From: Candidatus Fimadaptatus faecigallinarum
GTDB lineage: Bacteria > Bacillota > Clostridia > Christensenellales > Aristaeellaceae
Assembly (NCBI GenBank): GCA_018714445.1
Contig: DVNK01000032.1
Coordinates: forward strand, 1-64,000
DNA length: 64,000 bases
Direction of reading: 5' to 3'
In this document: piece by piece, positions 7,322 to 16,266 of the stretch
Layout of the letters: each line of letters begins with the position of its first letter
Numbering within the stretch: position 1 is the stretch's first letter
Made by a program: the position numbers and the translations under genes
The notes under the pieces: model-generated
What the model was told of the DNA's origin: nothing
Database searches by the model: none
The model's input: only the letters and a program-made list of their open reading frames with translations

Positions 7322-8626
7322 TCAGCAGAGCCGCCCGTCGTCCACCGCCAGCAGCGCCCGCACCGCGCCTATCAGATACAGCGACCCCGATACGAGTACC
7401 ACGCCATCCGGCCCGGCCAGCTCCCGCGCCGTGGCCAGCGCGCGCTCCAGGTCGGGCTCTATCCGGCAGCTTACCGCATTGCCCTCCAGCAGCACGGCCA
7501 GCCGCCGCGGCTCCAACGCCCGGGGCGCGTCCACGCGCGTCACTACCGCACTGCTGGTTATGCCAGCCAACTGGCGCACAACGTCCTCCACCGGCTTGTC
7601 GCCCAGCATCGCGCACAGCAGCACAACCCTTAACCCGGTCAGGTGACGCCGCGCATAGTCCAGCAACGCGCGCGCGCCCGGACCATTGTGCGCGCCGTCC
7701 AGCAGCACGCGCGGACTGCCCGCCACCCATTCCAGCCGCCCCGGCCAGCGCGCTGCGCTCACGCCCGACAGCATCTGTGCTCCGGTTATCGTCACCATGC
7801 CCCGCCGCCGCGCCTGCTCCAGCGCGACCAGCGCACATGCCGCATTCTGGGCCTGATGCGCGCCCGGCAGGTTGACCTCTATCCGCGGCCACTCCATGTC
7901 GCCCAGAGTCAGCGAGAACTGTCCGCCGCGCTCGCCGTCGAATATCATCTGCATCGCGCTGGTCGTCAGGTCGTATAGCGGCGCATGCTGCTGCTCACAG
8001 CGCTGTGCTATCACCTGCCGCACGCACTCGACCTGCGGGCTGAGGACCACCGGTACGCCGGGCTTGATTATGCCCGCCTTGGCCGCGGCAATCTGCTCAA
8101 GCGTGCCACCCAGCGACTTCATGTGGTCATAGCCTATCGACGCGATAATCGACACCATGGGCACGATGACGTTGGTCGAGTCAAACTCGCCGCCCATGCC
8201 GACCTCTATCACGGCGTAGTCGACATGTTCCTGCGCGAAATACTCAAACGCCACCGCCGTGGTTATCTCAAAGAACGTCGGCCGCACGCCCTCCTGTCTG
8301 AGCGTCTCGACCTGTTCGGCTACGCGCGTAGTCACCTCGGCCAGGCGCGCGTCGCCTATCGGCTGCCCGCACAGCCGCATGCGATCGTTAAACCGCTCAA
8401 GGTGCGGCGACGTATACAGCCCCGTGCGGTAGCCCGCCGCCTGCAGCGCGCTGTCAAGGTATGCGCATATCGAGCCCTTGCCATTGGTGCCCGCAACGTG
8501 GAACGCTTTAAGCTCCGCCTGCGGATTGCCCAGCCTTTCAAGCAGCAGACGCATATTGGTCAGGCCGCGCTTATCGCCGTTGCCCGACGCGCCTTCTATA
8601 AACTCTATCGCCTGTCTGTAATCCAT
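7322..8626 (-). CDS. folC: Folylpolyglutamate synthase / dihydrofolate synthase FolC
   Basis: A 434-aa Mur-ligase-fold enzyme that adds glutamate to folates in the cytosol. It has the ATP loop HVAGTNGKGS (43-52), the TSPHLERFNDR segment, the EVGMGGEFDSTNV block, and DGAHNGPGARALL near the C-terminal domain, all typical of FolC. The start is the ATG at 8626 after GGGGTGGAG. It lies 97 bp downstream of valS on the same strand, an arrangement common in Firmicutes, so it probably shares the valine T-box transcript. Confidence 0.95.
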   Translation of the reverse strand: MDYRQAIEFIEGASGNGDKRGLTNMRLLLERLGNPQAELKAFHVAGTNGKGSICAYLDSALQAAGYRTGLYTSPHLERFNDRMRLCGQPIGDARLAEVTTRVAEQVETLRQEGVRPTFFEITTAVAFEYFAQEHVDYAVIEVGMGGEFDSTNVIVPMVSIIASIGYDHMKSLGGTLEQIAAAKAGIIKPGVPVVLSPQVECVRQVIAQRCEQQHAPLYDLTTSAMQMIFDGERGGQFSLTLGDMEWPRIEVNLPGAHQAQNAACALVALEQARRRGMVTITGAQMLSGVSAARWPGRLEWVAGSPRVLLDGAHNGPGARALLDYARRHLTGLRVVLLCAMLGDKPVEDVVRQLAGITSSAVVTRVDAPRALEPRRLAVLLEGNAVSCRIEPDLERALATARELAGPDGVVLVSGSLYLIGAVRALLAVDDGRLC

Positions 8627-8723
8627 AATCACTCCACCCCGCACATGGGCCGGGCGGACATCCGCCCGGCCCGCGCACGCCCGGCCATGCGCCTCTCAGC
8701 CCATGCGCCGTACCGTCTGTGCC

Positions 8724-11381
8724 TTACAGCTTCTTCATTTCCTCGATGCGCGCCATAACGCTCTTGAGCATCTCGGTATTGGTCTTTAGCTTTGTGCGCT
8801 CCTGCTCGATCAGCGCTGCCGGGGCCTTGTTCACAAAGCCCGGATTGTTCAACTTGCCCTCGCCGCGCTTGAGCTCGCTTTCAAGGTGCGCGCGCTCCTT
8901 GTCCAGGCGCTTGAGCTCGGCCTCCACGTCCACCAGCTCGCCCAGCGGTATGAACACCTCGCCGCACGCGCACACCACGCTGGCCGCCTTGTCTACGGTC
9001 TCGGCGTCGCCTATGAAGCTCACGTCGCTGGCGCCGGCCAGGCGCTTGAAGTACAGCGCGCCCTCCTCCAGCGTATCACGCCAGCCCGCCTTGGCGCGTA
9101 TTATCATGCGCGCCCGACGCGACGGCGCTACATTCATAGTTGCGCGCAGGTTGCGCACCGCGTTTATCACGTCCATTATGCCCTGCATCTGTTCGCTCTC
9201 GGCGGCGAACTCGTATTCGGGCTTATACTCGGGCCACTCGGTCAGCATGATCGTGCCCTCGGTGCCCGGCAGGTAGCGATACACCGCGTCGGTCAGGAAC
9301 GGCATGAACGGATGCAGCAGCTTGAGCAGCCCTATCAGCACGTGCCGCAGCACCGCGCGCGCCGTGTCGCGCGACTCGGCGTCCTCGCCAAGCAGCCGCG
9401 GCTTGGCCAGCTCGATATACCAGTCGCAGAACTCGCTCCACGCAAAGTCGTATATCTTCTGCGCGGCGTTGCCGGTGTCGTACTCGTCCAGGTTGGCGGT
9501 TATCTGGCGCACGGCCTCGTTGAACCGGCTCAGTATCCACTTGTCGGGCAGCATCAGCTTGCGGCCCTCCAGCGGTATCGCCTGGCCGTCCAGGTTCATC
9601 ACCACAAAGCGCGAGGCGTTCCATACCTTGTTGGCGAAGTTGCGGCACGCGTCGAACTTCTTTTCGCTGACGCGCATGTCGTTGCCGGGGCTCACGCCCA
9701 GCGCCAGCGAGAACCTGAGCGCGTCCGCGCCGTAGCGCTCCACTATGTCCAGCGGATCTATGCCGTTGCCCAGCGACTTGGACATCTTGCGGCCCTGCTC
9801 ATCGCGCACCAGACCATGCATGACCACCGTCGCAAACGGCGTCTTGCCCATGTGCTCAATGCCCGAGAATATCATCCTCGCCACCCAGAAGAATATTATA
9901 TCGTAGCCCGAAACCAGCATGCTGGTCGGGTAGAAGTACTTCAGGTCCTCGGTCTCGTCGGGCCAGCCCAGCGTCGAGAACGGCCACAGCGCGCTCGAGA
10001 ACCAGGTGTCCAGCACATCCTCATCCTGATGCAGATGCTCGGAGCCGCACTTGGGGCACTTGTCGGGCGCAGTGCGCGCCACCGTCATCTCGCCGCAGTC
10101 GGCGCAGTACCACACCGGTATCCTGTGGCCCCACCACAGCTGGCGGCTTATGCACCAGTCGCGGATGTTCTCCATCCAGTTGAAGTACGTGCGCGTGAAG
10201 CGCTCGGGCACGAATTTGGTCTCGCCGTTGCGCACGGCCTCTATCGCCGGCTCGGCCAGCGGCTTCATCTTAACGAACCACTGCTTGGACGAGAGCGGCT
10301 CCACCGTGGTATGGCAGCGGTAGCACGTGCCCACGTTGTGCTTGTACGGCTCTATCTTTACCATCAGGCCCAGCTGCTGGAGCTTCTCGCACACGGCTTT
10401 GCGGCACTCCTCGCGCGTCATGCCCTGGAATTCGCCGGCATTTTCGTTCATTATGCCGTCGTCGGATATCACGCGTATCAGCCTGAGGTTGTGGCGCTGC
10501 GCCACCTCGAAGTCGTTGGGGTCGTGCGCCGGGGTCATCTTGACCGCGCCGGTGCCGAACTCCTTTTCCACGTACTCGTCGGCCACCACCGGTATCTCGC
10601 GGTTCATCAGCGGCAGCATGACCGTCTTGCCCACCAGCGCGGTGTAGCGCTCGTCGTCGGGGTTCACGGCCACGCCGGTATCGCCCAGCATCGTCTCGGG
10701 CCGGGTCGTGGCCACTATCACGCCCTCGCCGCCGTCGGTCGCCGGGTAGCGGATGTACCACAGATGCGAATCCTGCTCCTCGTACTCGACCTCGGCGTCG
10801 GACAGCGCCGTCTTGCACACCGGGCACCAGTTGATTATGCGCTCGCCGCGGTATATCAGGCCCTTCTCATACAGCCGCACGAACACTTCGTTCACGGCGC
10901 GGTTGCAGCCCTCGTCCATCGTGAAGCGCTCGCGGCTCCAGTCGCACGACGCGCCCAGCTTGCGCTGCTGCAGCGTTATGCGGCCCGCGTACTTGCGCTT
11001 CCAGTCCCAGGCGCGCTTTAAGAACTCCTCGCGGCCTATCTGCTGCTTGGTCAGGCCTTCGGCCTTGAGCTGATCCACTATCTTGACCTCGGTGGCTATC
11101 GAGGCGTGATCGGTGCCGGGCAGCCACAGCGTGGGATCGCCCTTCATGCGGTGATAGCGCGTGGGCACGTCCTGCAGCATCGCGTCCAGCGCGTGGCCCA
11201 TGTGTAGCTGACCGGTTATGTTTGGCGGCGGCATTACTATCGTAAACGGCTTCTTGCCCTTAACGCGATGGGCGATGAAGTAGCCGTTTTCCTCCCATTC
11301 GCGGTAGAGTTTATCCTCCACCTCCTGGGGATTCCAGGTCTTGGCCATTTCAGTTGTCTGGGGTTTGAATATCTCAGCCAT
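8724..11381 (-). CDS. valS: Valyl-tRNA synthetase
   Basis: An 885-aa class I synthetase that charges tRNA-Val. The HIGH box is HMGH (60-63) within NITGQLHMGH, the KMSKS box is KMSKSLGNG, and a CxxC...CPKCG zinc module lies before the DEDVLDTWFSS block, as in ValRS. The editing domain and a C-terminal coiled-coil tRNA arm (rich in Lys, Glu and Leu) are present, so length is complete. The ATG at 11381 follows GAGGAG. It is the second gene of a unit headed by a T-box leader with a GUC specifier and is 39 bp behind a small membrane protein gene. Confidence 0.97.
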   Translation of the reverse strand: MAEIFKPQTTEMAKTWNPQEVEDKLYREWEENGYFIAHRVKGKKPFTIVMPPPNITGQLHMGHALDAMLQDVPTRYHRMKGDPTLWLPGTDHASIATEVKIVDQLKAEGLTKQQIGREEFLKRAWDWKRKYAGRITLQQRKLGASCDWSRERFTMDEGCNRAVNEVFVRLYEKGLIYRGERIINWCPVCKTALSDAEVEYEEQDSHLWYIRYPATDGGEGVIVATTRPETMLGDTGVAVNPDDERYTALVGKTVMLPLMNREIPVVADEYVEKEFGTGAVKMTPAHDPNDFEVAQRHNLRLIRVISDDGIMNENAGEFQGMTREECRKAVCEKLQQLGLMVKIEPYKHNVGTCYRCHTTVEPLSSKQWFVKMKPLAEPAIEAVRNGETKFVPERFTRTYFNWMENIRDWCISRQLWWGHRIPVWYCADCGEMTVARTAPDKCPKCGSEHLHQDEDVLDTWFSSALWPFSTLGWPDETEDLKYFYPTSMLVSGYDIIFFWVARMIFSGIEHMGKTPFATVVMHGLVRDEQGRKMSKSLGNGIDPLDIVERYGADALRFSLALGVSPGNDMRVSEKKFDACRNFANKVWNASRFVVMNLDGQAIPLEGRKLMLPDKWILSRFNEAVRQITANLDEYDTGNAAQKIYDFAWSEFCDWYIELAKPRLLGEDAESRDTARAVLRHVLIGLLKLLHPFMPFLTDAVYRYLPGTEGTIMLTEWPEYKPEYEFAAESEQMQGIMDVINAVRNLRATMNVAPSRRARMIIRAKAGWRDTLEEGALYFKRLAGASDVSFIGDAETVDKAASVVCACGEVFIPLGELVDVEAELKRLDKERAHLESELKRGEGKLNNPGFVNKAPAALIEQERTKLKTNTEMLKSVMARIEEMKKL

Positions 11382-11420
11382 TATACCTACTCCTCACTTA
11401 TCGATATCCGCCCGCTGTGC

Positions 11421-11936
11421 TCACAGCACGCCGAACACTATCAGCGCGCCCAGCACCGCAAGCAGCAGTCCTATCGTCTTTATCACAATGTCCACATCGC
11501 CCGAGCCCTCGCCCCGGCTGAATATGCGCGACAGCGGCCGCGAAAAAAACGCCAGCACCGCGCCCGCCGCCAGCGTGACTATGCCCTTTAAGTCGACATG
11601 CGCCACGCGCTCGGGCAGTCCGCCCAGGTCGAAATCCTTTATGCCTATCGCCTTAAAGTCTATGCCGCCCAGCCAGCGTTCGAACTCGCTCACCATATGC
11701 GGCACCTCGCCGGTCAGTATCCAGTAGCCGCCCAACGCCGCCACGCCGCCCACCAGCGCCAGATAGCTTATCCCGCGCAGCAGATGCGAGTGCTTGCCGA
11801 ATATCGCCAGCACCAGCCGCAGCGCCACACTCACCACCAGCGCCATAACGCACCAGCTCAACACCACCGGCGCATATTCGCGCACCCAATGGCTCAGCGC
11901 CTCCATGTCGGGCGGCCTTACCTCGACCACTGACAT
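11421..11936 (-). CDS. Small four-TM membrane protein of unknown function, T-box controlled
   Basis: A 171-aa protein I do not recognise. It has four likely membrane spans (about 23-45, 55-75, 118-135 and 150-171) and a polar stretch between spans 2 and 3 with acidic and aromatic residues. No signal peptide, catalytic motif or transporter signature is evident. I start at the ATG at 11936, 7 nt after GGAGGT; an ATG six bases earlier sits too close to the ribosome site. It is the first gene after the valine T-box terminator and is followed 39 bp later by valS, so its expression should rise with uncharged tRNA-Val. That placement hints at a link with valine or branched-chain amino acid supply, but nothing in the sequence proves transport. 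Confidence 0.75.
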   Translation of the reverse strand: MSVVEVRPPDMEALSHWVREYAPVVLSWCVMALVVSVALRLVLAIFGKHSHLLRGISYLALVGGVAALGGYWILTGEVPHMVSEFERWLGGIDFKAIGIKDFDLGGLPERVAHVDLKGIVTLAAGAVLAFFSRPLSRIFSRGEGSGDVDIVIKTIGLLLAVLGALIVFGVL

Positions 11937-11962
11937 GTACATCACCTCCTCAACGCGCGCAA

Positions 11963-12243
11963 TAAACGAGCGCCCCATCCATAAGGACGAAGCGCTCCGT
12001 GTTACCACCTTAATTCGCGGGCCAAGCCCGCCTCACCCCGCGCGCCACGCACGCGGCGACGCTGTAACGGGCGCACCCGGACGCGATTTACGCGCGGTCA
12101 GCCGCGCACCCCCGATGGGGCGTTTCCCTCGCGCCGCCTCGCGGGCGACGTTCAGCCCCGGGTCCAGAGCGAATCACAGCATACATCGCCCTCTCTGATG
12201 GACCCCGCGCGGCCTACTCCTCCCGGTCACAGGCTGGATATTT
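11963..12243 (-). ncRNA. T-box leader, valine (GUC specifier)
   Basis: On the minus strand the leader shows the stem I features AGTA and AGAGAGGGCG, then CTGAAC followed by GTC (Val specifier) in the specifier-loop position at about 12148-12153. The T-box core AAGGTGGTAACACGG is at about 11997-12011. A terminator hairpin (GAGCGC with GCGCTC, 11968-11997) ends in TTTATT. Uncharged tRNA-Val should favour the antiterminator and expression of the membrane protein and valS. Confidence 0.9.
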
Positions 12244-12249
12244 GCCTAT

Positions 12250-12278
12250 ATTATACCCGAGCGGCGCGCGCTTTGCAA
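12250..12278 (-). promoter_or_regulatory. Promoter of the T-box / valS unit
   Basis: TATAAT at 12250-12255 and TTGCAA at 12273-12278 with a 17-bp spacer on the minus strand. Confidence 0.75.
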
Positions 12279-12422
12279 CCAGATAAGGTTAAGTTTTGAC
12301 GCGAGCAGTTCAAATACACATAACATTGCGCATAAGCATGCACCAGCGCGTAGTTCCTTTATAAAACTTATTGTTGCACCATGCAGCATTTGTCTTTTTG
12401 CTTTTTATTCAGTCTAACAGAT

Positions 12423-12450
12423 TGATTTTATGCTTTATTTGTGTATAATT
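12423..12450 (+). promoter_or_regulatory. Promoter of the pduL island
   Basis: TTGATT (12423-12428) and TATAAT (12445-12450) with a 16-bp spacer, in AT-rich DNA, pointing at the leader ORF and pduL. Confidence 0.65.
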
Positions 12451-12494
12451 TAAACAGGCATTTATATGACTTCCAATTTAAGGAGGGGCTGCCA

Positions 12495-12569
12495 TTGATA
12501 GCTGATTATCCGCATGGCCGCTTTGAGTTCATGTGTGATTACGGCCCTGTCGACAATAGCTACACTTAA
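12495..12569 (+). CDS. 24-aa leader ORF before pduL
   Basis: An open frame starting with TTG at 12495 and ending TAA at 12569 encodes MIADYPHGRFEFMCDYGPVD plus four residues. The site AGGAGGGG (12481-12488) is 6 nt upstream, a near-ideal ribosome site that has no other start codon to serve. The stop is 2 bp before the AGGGAGG of pduL. It could be a real micropeptide or a leader that couples translation to pduL. No similarity is known to me. Confidence 0.5.
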   Translation: MIADYPHGRFEFMCDYGPVDNSYT

Positions 12570-12584
12570 TAGGGAGGTATAGTT

Positions 12585-13154
12585 ATGAAGGTACTGGTAG
12601 AGGTTTCTGCGCGCCATGTTCATCTCACAGCAGCTGATTTTGAGACGCTGTTTGGCAAGGGAGCCAAACTGACCTTTAAAAAGGCGCTTTCACAGCCCGG
12701 CGAGTTCCTGTCGCATGAGCGAGTTGACGTTGTCGGCCCAAAGCGCACTCTGGCCAACGTCGCCATACTGGGGCCGTTCAGGGCCCGATCTCAGGTCGAG
12801 CTTGCGATAACGGATTGCATGAACATCGGCCAGAAAGCGCCGATTCGCGAATCAGGCGATGTTGACGGCAGCGCGCCGGTCAAACTCATTGGGCCCGCTG
12901 GCGAATTGACGCTCAACGAGGGACTAATCGTTGCCAAGCGCCATATCCATATGACTCCCGAAGATGCCGCGAGAGCCGGCGTTGAGAATAAGCAGCTGGT
13001 CACAGTTTCTATTAAGACCGAAGGACGCTCCTTGTGTTTTGGAGATATTGTCGCCCGGGTAAGCACAAAGTCCGCGCTTGCATTGCATTTGGATACGGAT
13101 GAGGCCAACGCCGCAGGTATTGACAGGCTCGATCTCTATGCAGACATCATCTGA
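12585..13154 (+). CDS. pduL: Phosphate propanoyltransferase PduL
   Basis: A 189-aa PduL-type phosphotransacylase that interconverts acyl-CoA and acyl-phosphate. The duplicated beta-barrel pattern is visible: VEVSARHVHLT at the N terminus and VAKRHIHMTPEDA in the second half supply the zinc-binding His residues. The N terminus starts directly with the catalytic domain, so there is no microcompartment-targeting extension, and the enzyme probably works free in the cytosol making acetyl- or propionyl-phosphate. It has a promoter and leader ORF upstream. Ile codons are 5 ATC, 5 ATT and 2 ATA by my count, unlike the AUA-dominated neighbours, which suggests transfer or a different expression class. 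Confidence 0.93.
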   Translation: MKVLVEVSARHVHLTAADFETLFGKGAKLTFKKALSQPGEFLSHERVDVVGPKRTLANVAILGPFRARSQVELAITDCMNIGQKAPIRESGDVDGSAPVKLIGPAGELTLNEGLIVAKRHIHMTPEDAARAGVENKQLVTVSIKTEGRSLCFGDIVARVSTKSALALHLDTDEANAAGIDRLDLYADII

Positions 13155-13358
13155 TGTCGCCCATATTGATATCTTAAAGCTGGTTCATATTAAATGGATG
13201 ACATTGGGCCGAACATGCAATTGATAGTGAACCGCGCTTCCAAAGGCGGCCGGAATGGCAACAGTGTCGGACGTCAGCGCAAAAGCGAATTTCCTTTACA
13301 AATCACCTTCGAATTCCACCGTGACCTTCTGTAAACCACGTAATAAGGAGGCGACTTC

Positions 13359-13511
13359 ATGGCCGAGACCGATGCACTATCCATGGTAAACCAGCTTGCA
13401 AGCATATCCGGCGTGATTAACGCCATAGGTATCGTGATCGGCGCAATTGCGCTCACAGCGCTCGTCGCAACGCCGATACTTCTCTACAAGATATATCGCA
13501 AATTGAAATAA
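13359..13511 (+). CDS. 50-aa single-span membrane protein
   Basis: A short gene starting at the ATG at 13359, 8 nt after AAGGAGG, ending TAA at 13511. The protein has a polar N terminus (MAETDALSMVNQ), one long hydrophobic helix (about residues 15-43) and a basic tail YKIYRKLK, so it should insert with its C terminus inside the cell. Like pduL it uses mixed Ile codons. No family is recognised. It may be a small regulatory or assembly peptide, or a toxin-like peptide, though no antitoxin is seen. Confidence 0.6.
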   Translation: MAETDALSMVNQLASISGVINAIGIVIGAIALTALVATPILLYKIYRKLK

Positions 13512-13514
13512 CAA

Positions 13515-13541
13515 CGGAGCCGTCCGCATAGCGCGGGCGGC
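13515..13541. terminator. Hairpin between the small membrane gene and pgsA
   Basis: GAGCCGTCCGC and GCGGGCGGCTC form an 11-bp stem with a G-T pair. No long T run follows in either direction, so it is a weak terminator between convergent genes. Confidence 0.45.
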
Positions 13542-13577
13542 TCAATCTGTGCGCGCACGAGGCGCGCACCTCTCAAC

Positions 13578-14129
13578 TTACTTCTTGTCATCGGGCTGCG
13601 TGCGGTCGTTGCGGCCCTGAACCAGGTACGCGCGCGCATAGCTCGCCATCGCCACCAGCGACAGCGCCACCGCCACATAAATCAACGCCGTGCCTATCTG
13701 CCGCAGCGGCAGATACAGGTCGCCCAGGCACACCAGCACAATCGATACAAAGAAAGCCGCCGTGGCCGCCTTGCCCAGCTTGTTGGCCATCACGACCACC
13801 TTGCGCCCGCTCAGCAGCAGCGCCGCGCCCGCGACCATCGCCAGCTCCTTGAGCACCACCACGACCAGCACCCATATCGGTATATACTGCTTCAGCGACA
13901 GCATCAGCAGCATCGCCACCACCATCAGCTTGTCGGCCAGCGGGTCCATCAGCTTGCCAAAGTCGGTTATCTGGTTGTACTTGCGCGCTATGTAGCCGTC
14001 CAACACGTCGGTCAGGCTGGCCGCCGCATACACTATCAGCGCCGGCGCCGCGCCAAAGTTCTGGAATACGTATACCATCAGCGGTATCATTATCATTCTG
14101 AGTATCGTCAGGGCATTGGGTACGTTCAT
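13578..14129 (-). CDS. pgsA: CDP-diacylglycerol--glycerol-3-phosphate 3-phosphatidyltransferase
   Basis: A 183-aa integral membrane enzyme that makes phosphatidylglycerol phosphate. The CDP-alcohol phosphatidyltransferase motif D-x2-D-G-x2-A-R-x8-G-x3-D-x3-D is complete: Asp41, Asp44, Gly45, Ala48, Arg49, Gly58, Asp62, Asp66. The N terminus MNVPNALTILRM is typical of PgsA. About six membrane helices are visible. The ATG at 14129 follows AAGGAGAG. It stands alone on its strand here. Confidence 0.95.
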   Translation of the reverse strand: MNVPNALTILRMIMIPLMVYVFQNFGAAPALIVYAAASLTDVLDGYIARKYNQITDFGKLMDPLADKLMVVAMLLMLSLKQYIPIWVLVVVVLKELAMVAGAALLLSGRKVVVMANKLGKAATAAFFVSIVLVCLGDLYLPLRQIGTALIYVAVALSLVAMASYARAYLVQGRNDRTQPDDKK

Positions 14130-14453
14130 CTGGGCACTCTCCTTAGCCGCTCCCGGCGTCGTTTAACGTATAACTACTCATAAGCATAGTATCGCGCGCG
14201 TGTTTTGTCAAGTGCAAATATAGTTAGCCCGCCGGCAGTCCGTTTTTCACAATGTGCCCGCCAGCGGCAGTGTGCCGCCATATTGATAAGACGCCCGCTC
14301 ATATTGTAATCATGTCATTAACCTCTGCGCAATATGCGCAAGGCCGCGGTCATCCGCGCGGCTCTGACGCGCAACGCCGCCTCGCCCGAGCCGTCGCCGC
14401 AAAAGCGGAACCGTCCCCGCTCTCAGGGACGGTCCCGCCTGCATGTCGTCACA
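14130..14453. other. Gene-free gap with a terminator-like hairpin
   Basis: A stem ACCGTCCC with GGGACGGT (about 14407-14438) lies 20-50 nt past the GH29 stop on the minus strand and runs into CTTTT, so it probably ends that gene. The rest, upstream of pgsA, shows no gene. Confidence 0.5.
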
Positions 14454-15758
14454 TCAGATCTTGTCGTCGCCGGCCCAGTCGCGGCCACCCGACAGCTGCG
14501 GATAGTAGCTCATCGGATGGAACACCGGCTCCTCGTCGAACTCCATCGCCAGCACGGTGACACCGGTCGGGTCGGGCGGCGTCAGCGGCAGGTCCTTTAG
14601 GATTATACGCTGGCCACGATGCTCGAACTTGACCTCGCTGCCGTCCTTGAGCAGGTATATGCGCCGGGGCGCAGTCGCGTAACCGCCTATGCCCATCGTG
14701 CCCTCACCGGGCCATATCCAGTTCCACAGATAGATGGTCTTGCCGTCCGCCGAGCGCGACGAACCGCTAACGCCGTTGCCCATATTGCGTCCGGTTATCG
14801 GCTTGAGGCTGCCATAGGCGCACGCGCCATTGCGCTCGAGCCACCGGCCGACCTCGGTGAGCGGCTCCACGGCGTCGGCGGGCACGCTGCCATCGGGCTT
14901 GGGGCCGATGTTCAACAGCAGGTTGCCGCCGCCGAACGCGCACTTGTTTATCATCTTGAGTATGCGCTGAGCTGTGTATGCGTGCGGCAGTGCCTGCTTC
15001 TCGTCGACATAGCCCCAGGATATGTCGTTGAACGTCATGCACGCCTCCCAATCGCGGTCCAGCGCGGTTATGTGGCCCTCGGGCGTGCCGAAGTCCTCGT
15101 CGAGCTTGCTGCGGTTGTTTATGATTATGTCAGGTTGCAGTTCGCGCAGGCGCTGGTTGCGCTCGAGCGAGTCCCAGCCCTCCCAGCTCTCCATGGGCCG
15201 GCTCACGTCGTACCAGAGTATGTCTATCTTGCCGTACTGTGTCAGCAGCTCGGTGTTGAGCGCCTCGATGTAGTCGGTAAAGCGCTTGCGGGCCGCGCTG
15301 TCGAACGCACATTTCCAGCCGTCCGGATGATGCCAGTCCATAAGCGACGTATAGAAGCCTATCTTCAGGTCGAACTCGCGGCACGCGTCCACGAATTCGC
15401 GCACTATGTCGCGATGCGGCCCGTAGTTGACCGAGTTGAACGGATTGGCCTTGGAGTCCCACAGCGAGAAGCCCTCGTGATGGCGCGTCGTCATGACCAT
15501 GTACTTCATGCCCGCAGCCTTGGCCAGCTTTGCCCACTCGCGCGGCGCGCCGGGCTTGGGATTGAAGCGGTCGGCCAGAAGCGCGTACTCGTCGACCGGT
15601 ATGTTCTCCTGCACCTGCACCCACTCGTTGCGCCCCAGCAGCGAGTACAGTCCAAAGTGAACGAACATGCCAAACCGCGCCTTACGCCACCAGTCCATGC
15701 GCGCGTCGCGCGTCTGCGCCATGCGCTCCTCGTATTCGGATCTGCTCAGTATCGCCAT
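14454..15758 (-). CDS. GH29 alpha-L-fucosidase
   Basis: A 434-aa glycosidase that releases terminal L-fucose from glycans. GH29 blocks are visible: RMDWWRKARFGMFVHFGLYS at the N terminus, YMVMTTRHHEGFSLWDSK, DLKIGFYTSLMDWHHP, and ILWYDVSRPMESW, in which the Asp of WYD sits where the GH29 nucleophile lies. There is no signal peptide, so it acts in the cytosol on imported oligosaccharides. The ATG at 15758 follows AAGGAGGT; an earlier in-frame ATG has no site. It lies downstream of GH95 and a probable GH151 on the same strand. Confidence 0.92.
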   Translation of the reverse strand: MAILSRSEYEERMAQTRDARMDWWRKARFGMFVHFGLYSLLGRNEWVQVQENIPVDEYALLADRFNPKPGAPREWAKLAKAAGMKYMVMTTRHHEGFSLWDSKANPFNSVNYGPHRDIVREFVDACREFDLKIGFYTSLMDWHHPDGWKCAFDSAARKRFTDYIEALNTELLTQYGKIDILWYDVSRPMESWEGWDSLERNQRLRELQPDIIINNRSKLDEDFGTPEGHITALDRDWEACMTFNDISWGYVDEKQALPHAYTAQRILKMINKCAFGGGNLLLNIGPKPDGSVPADAVEPLTEVGRWLERNGACAYGSLKPITGRNMGNGVSGSSRSADGKTIYLWNWIWPGEGTMGIGGYATAPRRIYLLKDGSEVKFEHRGQRIILKDLPLTPPDPTGVTVLAMEFDEEPVFHPMSYYPQLSGGRDWAGDDKI

Positions 15759-16266
15759 AGTTATACCTCCTTCTAATAGTTGTTTGATATATGCGCCCGG
15801 ATCGGCGATCCGGGTCATTCGCAGTTATATCGCCCGGGCAGCATTCATATCGGCGCCATGCGTAACTCCAGCGCACATCGCGCCGCAATGCCCGTGGGCA
15901 ACACGTTTTGACCGCGGCTTGCATTTGCGTAATATGAACCGACGCTATCCTGCAATCATACCCGCCGCTGCCGTGCATCAGCCCTGACGCCTTTATTGGC
16001 TGCGCATGCCCATTGATGCTGTCGTGCGGTTTACAGGTGTCTGCGTGTGCTGCTGCTTCTATGTTTTCAGCGTTATCAGCGCATTTGTTGGCATCACGCG
16101 CACATGTCAACGCTTGCGCATTGCCGTTGGCGCGCTGATGCGCTTGCCGTCATCGTCTTGCGCACAGATGCGCCAAATTCCACAAATTGCCGCCGTCCCT
16201 ATGCGGGTATGGTCGCCGCCATCACATACATATACCGTCGCGCTCCGCATTGCGCCGGACGCGCCG
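15759..16266. other. Gene-free gap
   Basis: I see no gene, tandem repeat, clear promoter or terminator in these 508 bp between GH95 and GH29. Confidence 0.35.

Noticed and set aside
8886..11021. 711-codon plus-strand frame
   Set aside because: Antisense to valS, whose minus-strand frame is certain.
13215..13334. 39-codon plus-strand ORF between pduL and the small membrane protein
   Set aside because: No ribosome site before its ATG, and its composition is like non-coding DNA.
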